Of a stretch of DNA of 64,000 nt, positions 44,568 through 52,921 are shown one piece after another. The DNA comes from Alkalicoccus luteus (lineage in GTDB: Bacteria > Bacillota > Bacilli > Bacillales > Salisediminibacteriaceae). The DNA lies in contig NZ_JAATHJ010000007.1 of assembly GCF_012034335.1 (NCBI RefSeq), positions 84,818 to 148,817 on the forward strand, in the 5' to 3' direction. Every line of letters begins with the position of its first letter. Position 1 is the first letter of the stretch. The notes beneath the pieces are model-generated. The model was not told where the DNA came from. It saw only the letters and a list, made by a program, of their open reading frames with translations, and ran no database searches. The position numbers were made by a program, and so were the translations under genes.

Positions 44568-45650
44568 TTAATTTAGTCCTGGATATTTAAGTTTTAGAAG
44601 ACGATAGACATTTTGAACGATAACTTTTGAAATTGCATACGTTGGAATCGCAAGGATTAATCCAATCAGTCCTGCCAGATTACCTGCAATAAGAAGCAGC
44701 AGAATAATCGTCAGCGGATGTACTTTCAGCTTGTGCCCCATCACGTTAGGAGAAATTAAGTTGCTTTCAATCTGCTGGATGATAATTATTCCCAGCACGA
44801 CCCAAAGTGCAGTGATAGGCGAATCAAATAACGCGACAATGACTGCTGGTATCGTACCGATAAATGGCCCGACAAACGGAATCAAATTTGTAAACATCGC
44901 GATCAGTGCCAGTACTACAGCATAATCAAGACCAGTTATCAGGTAAACGATATAAGAAAGTATACCAACGCAGACACTGACAATTGCCTGACCTTGAATG
45001 TAGGCGCTTAGCGTACTGTCCATGTCACTCATGATTTTCTGGCCTTCATCCTGTGAATCTGAAGGAAGCTTGCTGAGTACACTTTCCGGAAACTTTCCGC
45101 CGTCCTTCAGCAGAAAAAAGAGAACAAATGGTAAAAGAACAAGCACGATTATAACGCTGAAAGCCATACCAACCGCACTGAGCAGGTTACCCCCAAACTG
45201 GCTGGCAAACTCAGTTAAGTTATCTGTGATTACCGATGGGTCGAAATCCTCCAGAATAGGTTCATTTTGAATCATCGTTACCCATTCATTTGTAAGCAGG
45301 TCATTGATCCAGTTCTCTACTCCGGTTGCGATATTAGGGAAGTTATCGATCAAATTTTCTGTCTGATTAACTAAGATCGGACCGACGAACGCCACAATAC
45401 CTGCTCCGGCTCCTAGAAAAGCTAGAAAAATAAGCAAAATAGAGACAACTGTCGGCATCCATTTTTCAAGCAGCCGAACGAGCGGACGAAGAATATAATA
45501 AAGCACTCCTCCAACAATAATGACAGGAGCCAGCGAAGAAAACGCAATCGCAAACGGTCTGAAAACAAATGGAACCTCTACTGCCAGATTAATTGCGAGA
45601 AGGATTAAAACAACACTGTATAAAAATAAAAACCATTTTGATTTTGGCAT
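44568..45650 (-). CDS. AI-2E family transporter-like membrane protein
   Basis: 360 residues, about eight membrane segments in the pattern of the AI-2E/UPF0118 family. GGVLYYILRPLVRLLEKW at about 48-65, GGKFPESVLSKLPSD then the DSTLSAYIQGQAIVS segment, and NLIPFVGPFIGTIPAVIVAL near 255 are typical. Members include Na+/H+ antiporters and putative exporters; autoinducer export is not established for Bacillaceae ones. 17 bases after the Prs-like gene and 32 before the YihY-family gene. Confidence 0.86.
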   Translation of the reverse strand: MPKSKWFLFLYSVVLILLAINLAVEVPFVFRPFAIAFSSLAPVIIVGGVLYYILRPLVRLLEKWMPTVVSILLIFLAFLGAGAGIVAFVGPILVNQTENLIDNFPNIATGVENWINDLLTNEWVTMIQNEPILEDFDPSVITDNLTEFASQFGGNLLSAVGMAFSVIIVLVLLPFVLFFLLKDGGKFPESVLSKLPSDSQDEGQKIMSDMDSTLSAYIQGQAIVSVCVGILSYIVYLITGLDYAVVLALIAMFTNLIPFVGPFIGTIPAVIVALFDSPITALWVVLGIIIIQQIESNLISPNVMGHKLKVHPLTIILLLLIAGNLAGLIGLILAIPTYAISKVIVQNVYRLLKLKYPGLN

Positions 45651-45667
45651 CCACGGCCTCCTGACTA

Positions 45668-46609
45668 TCAGTCAAACAACGTACTGACAGATTCGTTTTC
45701 CTGTACTCTTCTGATTCCTTCTGCCACAAGCGGACCTACAGTGAGCACTGTTATTTTCTCATCCCGTTTCTGTTTCGGAATACGTACGGAATTCGTCAGC
45801 ACTACTTCTTTGAGCGCGGATTCCCGTATCCTTGTAACGGCGGGCTCCGATAATACGCCATGAGTGGCACACGCATAAACATCAGCTGCTCCAAGCTCGA
45901 TCAGGGCTTGAGCACCTGAAGTAATCGTGCGGGCGGTATCGATCATGTCATCGATAATAATGGCCGACTTATTTTGAATATCCCCAATGATGTTGATGCC
46001 GTGCACGGAGTCCGGAGCGTTCTTCCGCTGTTTGTCTATAAATGCAATCGGCGCATCCAGCTGTTCCGCCAGTCGCCGCGCTCTAGCAGTTCCTGCATTT
46101 TCAGGTGCTACAATAACAATATCCTGAAGATTTTTAGCTGCAAAATAATCCGACAACAAGTTATTTGCCCTCAGTTCATCGACCGGGATGTTGAAGAAAC
46201 CCTGAACTTGAGCAGCGTGCAGGTCAACTGTTAAGATACGAGTCGTTCCGGCAGCTTCCAGAAGATTGGCGATAAGCTTAGCAGTAATCGGTTCCCTGGA
46301 GCGCGCTTTTCTATCCTGCCGGGAATAGCCGTAATATGGAATAACGACGTTGATCGATTGCGCTGAAGCACGTTTTAGCGCATCAATCATGATGAGCAGC
46401 TCCATAATATATTCACTTCCGGGCTCTGAGGTAGACTGGATTAAATATGTATCGTACCCCCTGACCGTTTCTTCAATATTAATCTGAACCTCACCATCGC
46501 TGAAACGTGTGATTGAAGATGTTCCCAGTGACATCCCGAGCTCATCGGCAATTTCTTCAGCCAGTTCACGATTCGAATTAAGTGTAAATAATTTCATTGT
46601 ATTATTCAT
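45668..46609 (-). CDS. Ribose-phosphate pyrophosphokinase, divergent paralogue
   Basis: PRPP synthetase family, 313 residues. The flexible catalytic loop YSRQDRKARSREPITAK is intact near residue 102. Two canonical sites differ: the segment usually reading SPDHGG is APENAG here, and the PRPP-binding loop IIDDIIDTAGT reads IIDDMIDTART, with an arginine in place of the glycine. The C-terminus VQENESVSTLFD is typical. The context is not that of the housekeeping gene (beside glmU), but an operon with two membrane proteins. It may be a second PRPP synthetase with altered regulation, or a non-catalytic partner. ATG follows GGAGGG. Confidence 0.85.
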   Translation of the reverse strand: MNNTMKLFTLNSNRELAEEIADELGMSLGTSSITRFSDGEVQINIEETVRGYDTYLIQSTSEPGSEYIMELLIMIDALKRASAQSINVVIPYYGYSRQDRKARSREPITAKLIANLLEAAGTTRILTVDLHAAQVQGFFNIPVDELRANNLLSDYFAAKNLQDIVIVAPENAGTARARRLAEQLDAPIAFIDKQRKNAPDSVHGINIIGDIQNKSAIIIDDMIDTARTITSGAQALIELGAADVYACATHGVLSEPAVTRIRESALKEVVLTNSVRIPKQKRDEKITVLTVGPLVAEGIRRVQENESVSTLFD

Positions 46610-46700
46610 AGTATCCCTCCAACATGCTGTTTATTCTATCCTATCACAGCATTATCCATTTGCCGACTAAACTTCTTTACCGTGAGGACTCCTGATCGTG

Positions 46701-46725
46701 TATAATGACTACTACCGGTCATTAT
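46701..46725 (+). promoter_or_regulatory. pssA -10 region within an inverted repeat
   Basis: Consensus -10 TATAAT (46701-46706). A perfect dyad ATAATGAC-N8-GTCATTAT (46702-46725) begins inside it and covers the expected start point. It does not match the FapR consensus. The -35 is unclear (TTTACC at 46675 gives a 20-base spacer). Confidence 0.5.
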
Positions 46726-46772
46726 GGAGTTTCAGTACTTTTCACATTTACGGTTGAAAGGAGGTAGACGGT

Positions 46773-47474
46773 TTGATTCGTCATCTGCCGAACGGCATAA
46801 CGCTCGCAAATTTATTTTTTGGATTTTTATCGATAGGAGCCGCAGCGAAAGGCGATTACCAGAACGCAGCCGTGTTCATAATCATCGGTATGATGCTTGA
46901 CAGTATGGACGGATGGACAGCACGAAAGCTTGGAGTTGAATCCACATTCGGTAAAGAATTGGACTCTCTCGCCGATATTGTTACGTTTGGCGTAGCCCCT
47001 GCTATGCTCGTATATGGCACAACTTTCAGTGATCTCGGCTGGACCGGGTTAATTCTTACTGGTATTTTCCCTATCTTTGGAGCGATCCGCCTGGCTCGGT
47101 TTAACATAGATTCTGACAGCAGCCAGAAAAATTATTTTACAGGTGTCCCTATTACAGCTGCAGGCGGCATTATCGCTTTACTGACTTTTTTCAATTTCGC
47201 AATTCCGCAGGCAGCTATTTCTGCATTGTATATGCTTCTCTGCATTTTAATGGTGAGCCGCATTCCGGTACCGAGCCTTAAAAATGTCCCTGTTCCTAAG
47301 TATGCTATTCTTATTACAGTGATGCTTGTATCATTAATTGCCGTCACGCGGTATAACGCCATGATTGAATATTCAAATCTGATAATTGCTGCTATCATAT
47401 TATATATTCTTTTCCTGATTATTTTTTCTGTTTGGAAAAAGAAACGCGTTCAAAAAACGGAAGACTATGGCTGA
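46773..47474 (+). CDS. pssA: CDP-diacylglycerol-serine O-phosphatidyltransferase
   Basis: Makes phosphatidylserine from CDP-diacylglycerol and serine in the membrane, the first step towards phosphatidylethanolamine. The CDP-alcohol phosphotransferase motif DG-x2-AR-x8-G-x3-D-x3-D is complete in DGWTARKLGVESTFGKELDSLAD near residue 46. About six to seven membrane segments, 233 residues. TTG start, 8 bases after GGAGG. No psd gene is adjacent. Divergent from the Prs-like operon. Confidence 0.93.
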   Translation: MIRHLPNGITLANLFFGFLSIGAAAKGDYQNAAVFIIIGMMLDSMDGWTARKLGVESTFGKELDSLADIVTFGVAPAMLVYGTTFSDLGWTGLILTGIFPIFGAIRLARFNIDSDSSQKNYFTGVPITAAGGIIALLTFFNFAIPQAAISALYMLLCILMVSRIPVPSLKNVPVPKYAILITVMLVSLIAVTRYNAMIEYSNLIIAAIILYILFLIIFSVWKKKRVQKTEDYG

Positions 47475-47490
47475 TGCCATAGTCTTTTTT
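47462..47490 (+). terminator. pssA terminator containing the stop codon
   Basis: AGACTATGGC / GCCATAGTCT stem followed by TTTTTT. The TGA stop of pssA (47472-47474) is the loop itself, so a terminating ribosome would sit on the hairpin. Confidence 0.85.
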
Positions 47491-47544
47491 AAAGCTGATT
47501 CTTATGTTTCAGCAGATGTTCCGGCAGCTAAACACCAATCCATC

Positions 47545-48009
47545 TTATTTATCCTGATCTGAATCAGAACTTCCGTGGTCATATGCCTCTTCAGCAAACT
47601 CCGATCGCAGCGACCCTCTGGCAGAAGAATCATGAAGCGGATCTGTGACTTCCTCTTCTACCGGACGATTGCGTGAATCGCGCTGTTCTGCATGTTCAAC
47701 CGTGGTCTTTGCGTGCGGCATAATCTCCAGACGCTCCTCGGGTATTTGTTCTCCGCTCACGATACACGTTCCGTATGTGCCGTTCTCAATCATGTTCAGT
47801 GATTCATCTATCTCAGCCATTTCATCACGCTGCTGCTGTTCTAAAGCTGCATCCGTGTGACGCTCGGCTAATTCTGTACCCTGATCAGCTGGATGATTAT
47901 CGTAGTTGGAAAGCTCTTCGCTTTCTTCTGATTCTGATGAATTGTTCAAAATTTCTTCCCGCCGTTTTAACAGCTTGTCTTTAAAGTACGATAGTTTCTT
48001 TTCATTCAT
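47545..48009 (-). CDS. TraR/DksA-family protein, YteA-like
   Basis: 154 residues, very acidic. N-terminal coiled coil with clustered Glu/Ser, then a DksA-type segment IENGTYGTCIVSGEQIPEERLEIMPHAKT at about 75-103. Only one of the four zinc-finger cysteines remains, as in the YteA group found in spore formers, so zinc binding is unlikely. RNA-polymerase binding through the secondary channel is the family function but is not shown for this group. ATG follows AAAGGGAG. Confidence 0.82.
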   Translation of the reverse strand: MNEKKLSYFKDKLLKRREEILNNSSESEESEELSNYDNHPADQGTELAERHTDAALEQQQRDEMAEIDESLNMIENGTYGTCIVSGEQIPEERLEIMPHAKTTVEHAEQRDSRNRPVEEEVTDPLHDSSARGSLRSEFAEEAYDHGSSDSDQDK

Positions 48010-48123
48010 GTTTGACAGCTCCCTTTAATTGATGAATACATACAGTATTCACGCTTGGAGGTAATCATAAACATGCAGATAGAATCAATAGGTGTTAAAA
48101 AGCTGCCAAAGCTCCAACTCTGA

Positions 48124-49083
48124 TCAAGTAGAAAGGATTTCTGTCAGTCTGGTCAGCTCGCCGTCATCTCTCTTCTTATACGATAATGCTTCATCGATTT
48201 TCGTGATAGTTAAATCATTGTTACGAATACCTATTAAAGAACTATCCGTTCCATTTTTGCACGCTTCCACCGCTTTTAACCCCATTCTGCTTGCGAGGAG
48301 GCGGTCAGATGCAGTCGGGTCTCCGCCTCTTTGAATAAAACCGAGCACTGTGATCCTGGATTTTTCTCCTGTTTCTGACTCCAGCTTGCGCTGAATATCC
48401 ACTGCACTTCCTGCACCTTCAGCAAGCATTAAGATGTGGTGAAGCTTTCCCCTGGATCGACCTCGGCGAATTTTTTCTCCTATCTCTTTTATCGTAAAGG
48501 GCTTCTCCGGCACAATAATGCTCTCTGCTCCGCCCGCAGCACCAGCATAAAGAGCCAGATCCCCGCAGTTTCTGCCCATGACTTCGATAATCGTCGTTTT
48601 TTCATGACTGCTGGATGTGTCCCGGATATTCGTAACTGCCTGAAGCACCGTGTTGACTGCTGTATCAAAACCTATAGTGAAATCGGTATAAGCCAGATCA
48701 TTATCGATCGTAGCAGGAATGCCAATTGTTTGAATACCTTCACGGCTCAGTGCTTCTGCGCCGCGGAATGAGCCGTCACCGCCTATGACGATGACAGCAC
48801 GGATGTCCATGGAAGTCAGCATGTCAACTGCTTTCTTTCTGCCTTCCGGCGTCATAAATGCCTGTGAACGGGCTGTTTTCAGGAACGTACCGCCTTTATG
48901 TATAATATCAGCCACTGAAGAAGCATTCAGCTTTTCCAGGTCGCCGTTTATCAATCCTTCAAAACCACGCTTGACTCCGTATACTTCGTAATTGTAATAA
49001 ATGCCTGCGCGGACTGCAGCTCTGACTGCAGCATTCATTCCCGGCGCATCTCCCCCACTAGTCAGTACAGCAAGTTTATTCAT
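48124..49083 (-). CDS. pfkA: 6-phosphofructokinase, ATP-type
   Basis: Phosphorylates fructose 6-phosphate. SGGDAPGMNAAVRA (residues 9-22), the ATP-type GGDGSFRGA (near 102), TIDNDLAYTDFTIGFDTA with the catalytic aspartate (near 125), and EVMGRNCGD. 319 residues. Differences from the usual enzyme include PATIDND for PGTIDND and NCGD for HAGD/HSGD. pykA and accDA, its usual neighbours in Bacillus, are absent here, so this may be a second pfk gene. AAAGGGG lies 10 bases before the ATG. Confidence 0.88.
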   Translation of the reverse strand: MNKLAVLTSGGDAPGMNAAVRAAVRAGIYYNYEVYGVKRGFEGLINGDLEKLNASSVADIIHKGGTFLKTARSQAFMTPEGRKKAVDMLTSMDIRAVIVIGGDGSFRGAEALSREGIQTIGIPATIDNDLAYTDFTIGFDTAVNTVLQAVTNIRDTSSSHEKTTIIEVMGRNCGDLALYAGAAGGAESIIVPEKPFTIKEIGEKIRRGRSRGKLHHILMLAEGAGSAVDIQRKLESETGEKSRITVLGFIQRGGDPTASDRLLASRMGLKAVEACKNGTDSSLIGIRNNDLTITKIDEALSYKKRDDGELTRLTEILST

Positions 49084-49151
49084 CTTTCATTAACCCCTTT
49101 CAGTTGTCAGACTTCTATCACCAGTGTACCACGACTACTAATTTACTGATT

Positions 49152-49177
49152 AAAAAAACAGCAGGTAATCCTGCTGA
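49152..49177 (-). terminator. Terminator of the HAD hydrolase gene
   Basis: CAGCAGG / CCTGCTG stem with a 4-base loop followed on the minus strand by TTTTTTT. Confidence 0.85.
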
Positions 49178-49178
49178 A

Positions 49179-49907
49179 TTAACGAAAATGTGAGCTGAAC
49201 AATCCCGAACCGGACTGAATATCTTGTAACAGGTCTTCAAGCGTTCCGGCAGCATCAGGTTTGTACGCCGGGCTGCCCCGGTCAATTACAAATCCAGTTA
49301 CCAGATATGTCTTCATGCCAATGCTCCCTGCGACAATATCCTCCTGCACATCATTTCCTACCATGATGCATTCTTCAGGCGCAACGCCCATTTTGCTGCA
49401 AAGCTCCTCATAATATTCTGTGTGCGGCTTTGTAAACGAACTGTTCTCGTAGGATGTAATAAAGTCGAGCGAGCTGCGGTCAATCCCAGCCCAGTGCAGT
49501 CGGTGCCGGACAGCGGCTTCCGGAAAGACCGGATTTGTCGCAGCTGCTGTTAAATAACCTTTTTTTGCTGCTGCATCAACGATATCAGCAGCCTTCGTAG
49601 CCGGCAGATCCTGCGGCCTCAGGGATGCAAATTCGTCTTCATAAAAAGCATGAAGTACAGGGGCGATCTCATTATGAGACACTCCGGCTTCTGGTATAAA
49701 AGTCTCCATAAAAACCTGCTCATTCGATTTATGAGGATCAAGATTCTGCTGCATTGCACCTGTTCCCTTCCATAAAGCTTTCACGAACTGCTCCGGGTGT
49801 ACGAGATGCTGAACAGCCGGTGCGAGCTTCTTCATGTACGCTTTCACAAACGTTTCCGTATCAATTGGAAGCATCGTACCGTCCAGATCAAACAAAACTG
49901 CTTTCAT
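49179..49907 (-). CDS. HAD-superfamily hydrolase
   Basis: 242 residues. Motif I FDLDGTMLP at residues 6-14 with both catalytic aspartates, motif II threonine in AAATNPVF (near 124), motif III lysine in SFTKPHTEYYEEL, and motif IV MVGNDVQEDIVAG near 187. A helical cap lies between motifs I and II, as in phosphoglycolate phosphatase and related small-molecule phosphatases; substrate unknown. The terminator overlaps the end of the gene. Confidence 0.85.
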   Translation of the reverse strand: MKAVLFDLDGTMLPIDTETFVKAYMKKLAPAVQHLVHPEQFVKALWKGTGAMQQNLDPHKSNEQVFMETFIPEAGVSHNEIAPVLHAFYEDEFASLRPQDLPATKAADIVDAAAKKGYLTAAATNPVFPEAAVRHRLHWAGIDRSSLDFITSYENSSFTKPHTEYYEELCSKMGVAPEECIMVGNDVQEDIVAGSIGMKTYLVTGFVIDRGSPAYKPDAAGTLEDLLQDIQSGSGLFSSHFR

Positions 49908-50102
49908 TTCTCTTCACTCCTGACGTCTCAAAACGTATTGTCTACCTTATTAGTTTAGCAGATATTTCCGGAAGCGTCTTTTAAAAGGGGGTCTCTTCCA
50001 GTCTCTTATCATCTCAAATAGGGAACAGCTCATGCTTGCAGCTTTTCCTGCTTAATCAGCATACGAATTTTTTAATGCGAACAATCAGTATGCACAACCA
50101 AT
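49908..50102. other. Intergenic stretch upstream of the HAD gene
   Basis: Contains the HAD gene leader. I see no gene, RNA or strong hairpin before the direct repeat that begins at 50103. Confidence 0.4.
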
Positions 50103-50131
50103 AAAACAGACCGTCTGAGACGGTCTGTTCA
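50103..50131. repeat. Left copy of a 29-bp direct repeat (terminator sequence)
   Basis: Identical to 50866-50894. It is itself a hairpin (CAGACCGT / ACGGTCTG). Probably a duplicate of the rlmN terminator made when the element between the copies inserted. Confidence 0.75.
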
Positions 50132-50865
50132 CAGAGTGTTGATAAAGTAATTTCAGGTGAATTACTTTGCATCTGCCTGCATCTGCGGATACTCGCTTTC
50201 CGGAGGGAACGGCCTCAGCTAACCGCTTCTTCCTTTCTTCAGAAGCGCTGGATCTTCGCCTCGTTCTGATCCTCTCGGAGTCGAGTTTCCTCCAATTTAG
50301 CAGCTGGCTGTACGGTTGAAACCATGGTGATGATGCACACGAGCTTGCTCCATATAGAGGGAACCTTTAGGTAGGCACCGCTTCGATGTTGAATCGGGAT
50401 GAACGTCAACGTATCCACCAAAAAAAGCCGCAGCGTCTAGTGATCGGGACGTTTTTCTCCATCAAACAAATCCATTTCCCCTTTGTGTCCGGCGTGCCCG
50501 TGGAATCAGCGCAGCCTGAAGATTCCGTGCCGTTCAGATCTGCGAACGGCATCAATGCACGAGCGGAGCCGGACCGGGTCTTGAAGGCTTCTCGTGAGAA
50601 GCCTGAGTCCGAGTGAAGCCTCATAGCCGTTCGATTTTGAACGGCATGAAAAGCGCGAGCGGAGCCGGACCGGGTCTTAAAGGCTTCTCGCGAGAAGCCT
50701 GAGTCCGAGTAAAGCCGCGCCATCCTACGTGCCTCTCTTCCCTTCATACAGGGGTTTACCCTGAGAAATAGCTGAAGGGCAAGCCCACGGCAGGCTCGGT
50801 AAACAGAGGGGAAATACAATCAATCGAATAAATATGTAAACAAATTGACTTTATCAACAGCCCGA
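50132..50865. mobile_element. 734-bp non-autonomous element with terminal inverted repeats
   Basis: Left end CAGAGTGTTGATAAAGT..., right end (reverse complement) CGGGCTGTTGATAAAGTC...; TGTTGATAAAGT is shared exactly and AATTT follows in both. No transposase is encoded. The interior carries a GC-rich stretch at about 50175-50290 of the kind repeated in many Bacillaceae intergenic regions (recalled, not searched), and a 97-bp tandem repeat. The right end resembles the start of the insertion sequence at 63783 (GGGGCTGTCTCAAAAGCC), so both may be of one broad family. Confidence 0.65.
50529..50720. repeat. Two tandem copies of a 97-bp double-hairpin unit
   Basis: Units begin at 50529 and 50626. 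Each has a first hairpin with arms GCCGTTC / GAACGGC, a conserved block CGAGCGGAGCCGGACCGGGT, and a second 20-bp palindrome (50585-50604 and 50682-50701) of AGGCTTCTC / GAGAAGCCT, perfect in copy 2 and with one G-T change in copy 1. The loops of the first hairpin differ while the stems are kept. Confidence 0.75.
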
Positions 50866-50894
50866 AAACAGACCGTCTGAGACGGTCTGTTCAG
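50866..50894 (-). terminator. rlmN terminator, right copy of the 29-bp direct repeat
   Basis: Hairpin CAGACCGT-loop-ACGGTCTG followed on the minus strand by TTTT, 5 bases past the rlmN stop. Identical over 29 bases to 50103-50131. Confidence 0.8.
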
Positions 50895-50899
50895 GATGC

Positions 50900-51982
50900 T
50901 TACTGTACTTGCTTTTTCTTCTCGCGGTCTTTTTTCATCTGCTTGCTGCGCAGCTGTCCGCAGGCAGCGTCGATATCAGAGCCCTGCTCATGCCTGACTC
51001 CGCATTGAATGCCCGCTTTCATCAGCGTATCGAAAAAAGTGAGGATGTTGCTTTTGCGGCTTTGCTCGTACTGAATATGTTCATCCACCGGGTTGTACGG
51101 AATCAGATTAACATAGGACAGCTTCTTTTTATCTTTAATCAGCTCAGCCAGTTCAAGCGCTTCTTCTTTGCCATCATTCACGCCGTCGAGGAGGATATAT
51201 TCAAATGTGATACGGCGGTTCGTCTTTTCTAAATAGTAATCGACAGCTTCCATCAACTTCTCGATCGGCTGTGCTTTATTGATTTTCATGATTTTTGTAC
51301 GCAGCTCGTTATTGGGCGCGTGCAGCGATACAGCAAGGTTTACTTGCAGATTTTCGTTTGCAAAATCATAAATCCGCTTAATAATCCCGCTCGTGGATAC
51401 GGTAATGTGTCGAGCACCGATAGCAAGGCCGCTGTCGTTGTTTACAACTCGTAAGAATGCCATCAGATTATCGTAGTTATCGAACGGCTCACCGATTCCC
51501 ATGACAACGATATGACTGACCCGCTCTTCTTTCTGCTCCTCATCCATCGCTTTTTGCACGTGCATAATCTGCTCGACTATTTCACCTGCGCTCAAGTCAC
51601 GGCTCTTTGTAAGAAGTCCGCTGGCACAAAAGCTGCACCCGATATTGCAGCCGATTTGAGTGGTGACACATACAGAGGAACCGTAATCAAACCGCATCAA
51701 AACCGTTTCAATCAAGTTGCCGTCCTTCAGTCTGAACAAAAACTTCATCGTTCCGTCTTTAGAGACTTGTTTGGAATGGACATCAAGTGTCTGAAGCGTA
51801 AAATTTTCTTTTAGTTCCTCAAGCACGTCTTTTTTCATATTAGTGATTTCATTAAAGTCGTCGATCCGTTTGCGGTAAAGCCAGTCCCACAGCTGTTTAG
51901 CCCGGAAAGGTTTGTGGCCGCGTCCGGTAAACCAGTCTTCAAGAGCTGGAAGCGTATAGCTGTATATAGACTCTTTATTCAT
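50900..51982 (-). CDS. rlmN: RlmN-family radical SAM rRNA methyltransferase
   Basis: Methylates C2 of adenosine (A2503 in 23S rRNA and A37 of some tRNAs). Radical-SAM cysteines CNIGCSFC near residues 112-119, the conserved upstream cysteine in [22 protein letters not shown], and the methyl-carrying cysteine in [10 protein letters not shown] near residue 345. 360 residues. It reads [17 protein letters not shown] where the usual Bacillus enzyme has CASTLGGLKRNLEAGEI, and it is not beside prpC/prkC, so it may be a second RlmN paralogue; a Cfr-type enzyme cannot be excluded. ATG follows AAAAGAGGG. Confidence 0.85.
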   Translation of the reverse strand: MNKESIYSYTLPALEDWFTGRGHKPFRAKQLWDWLYRKRIDDFNEITNMKKDVLEELKENFTLQTLDVHSKQVSKDGTMKFLFRLKDGNLIETVLMRFDYGSSVCVTTQIGCNIGCSFCASGLLTKSRDLSAGEIVEQIMHVQKAMDEEQKEERVSHIVVMGIGEPFDNYDNLMAFLRVVNNDSGLAIGARHITVSTSGIIKRIYDFANENLQVNLAVSLHAPNNELRTKIMKINKAQPIEKLMEAVDYYLEKTNRRITFEYILLDGVNDGKEEALELAELIKDKKKLSYVNLIPYNPVDEHIQYEQSRKSNILTFFDTLMKAGIQCGVRHEQGSDIDAACGQLRSKQMKKDREKKKQVQ

Positions 51983-52077
51983 GTTAACCCTCTTTTCTTT
52001 ACTAATCTACCGTTGCCAGTAGTACCAATCTTTTTTGACCATCTGCCATTATCTCAACATACGAGGAAAAATGCAAG

Positions 52078-52893
52078 TCACCTTAGGACTCTCTCATGAA
52101 TAATATTCATATCGACCGCCAAACCAAATCGTTCACCGTCCCTGGTTGTAGTCGCATAAACAACGCCGATTACTTCCCCTTGATGATTAATGACCGGACT
52201 GCCGCTGCTTCCTCTGTAAACAGGTGCGTCAAGGGCAATCACTGGTTCCGGCTGTGCTGTATCCAAATAACCTGCTGTAATGCCGGAGTTTGGTACAAAG
52301 TTAAAAAACCTCGGATTTCCTATAATAGTAATCTCTTCCCCCTGCTGAAATCCGCTTCCGAACTCGAGAGCTGGATGCTCTTCCGCAGTAAAATCTGCCT
52401 CCAGTACAGCTGTATCGAAGTCCTCATTCTCCAGCTCGATGTCAGCCTGATAAGAGGTGCCATCTTCAAAATGAACAGATATGGGCGCATTTTGATCCAC
52501 GACGTGCTGATTCGTCATGATTCTGCCGTCATCAAATACAAATCCTGTACCTTTTGCGTCTCCGGAACGAATGACTACTATCGATCGCTGATAGTCCTGT
52601 ACCTCCTCATCACCTCTTAACTCATAAGCATTGCTTAAAAAATGGAAGGCAGGTATATTAATCAGCTGCGGCCAAACCGCCAGAACGTTTGCTAACAATG
52701 CCACGGCCGCAACGGAGGCGATCGAAATCTTTAAGCCCCGCTTCATTTTCTTTTTAGGCTCTGGTTCCACCGGATCCGACGGGTTAAAAAATTCTTCCTT
52801 TGTTAAATACTGCTCGCCGTCGTAAAACAGTTCTTCTTTCTTGCCATTCTGTTCAGCGTCATCCTGATCGGTACGCTTGTCGTCATCTGTCAA
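52078..52893 (-). CDS. Membrane-anchored trypsin-like serine protease
   Basis: 271 residues. An acidic cytoplasmic N-terminus (about 1-50), one membrane segment (about 54-76: ISIASVAAVALLANVLAVW), and an external S1-family domain. Catalytic triad: His in MTNQHVVD, Asp in DFDTAVLEAD, Ser in YRGSSGSPVIN. The HtrA-like layout lacks a PDZ domain, so substrate choice must differ from HtrA/HtrB. TTG start at 52893, 9 bases after GGAG. Placed after the desaturase-like gene with a 28-base gap. Confidence 0.85.
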   Translation of the reverse strand: MTDDDKRTDQDDAEQNGKKEELFYDGEQYLTKEEFFNPSDPVEPEPKKKMKRGLKISIASVAAVALLANVLAVWPQLINIPAFHFLSNAYELRGDEEVQDYQRSIVVIRSGDAKGTGFVFDDGRIMTNQHVVDQNAPISVHFEDGTSYQADIELENEDFDTAVLEADFTAEEHPALEFGSGFQQGEEITIIGNPRFFNFVPNSGITAGYLDTAQPEPVIALDAPVYRGSSGSPVINHQGEVIGVVYATTTRDGERFGLAVDMNIIHERVLR

Positions 52894-52921
52894 TAATAGT
52901 CACTCCCGACTCAACTTGATG

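Noticed and set aside
46701..46725. FapR operator at pssA
   Set aside because: The dyad does not resemble the TTAGTACC-type FapR consensus.
50529..50720. Possible CRISPR-like array
   Set aside because: Only two units of about 97 bp, nearly contiguous, with no spacers and no cas genes.
50406..50819. Minus-strand open frame of 137 residues with a repeated SDSGFSREAFKTRSGSAR segment
   Set aside because: It runs across the tandem double-hairpin repeat; the protein repeat is only the translation of that DNA. No ribosome site.
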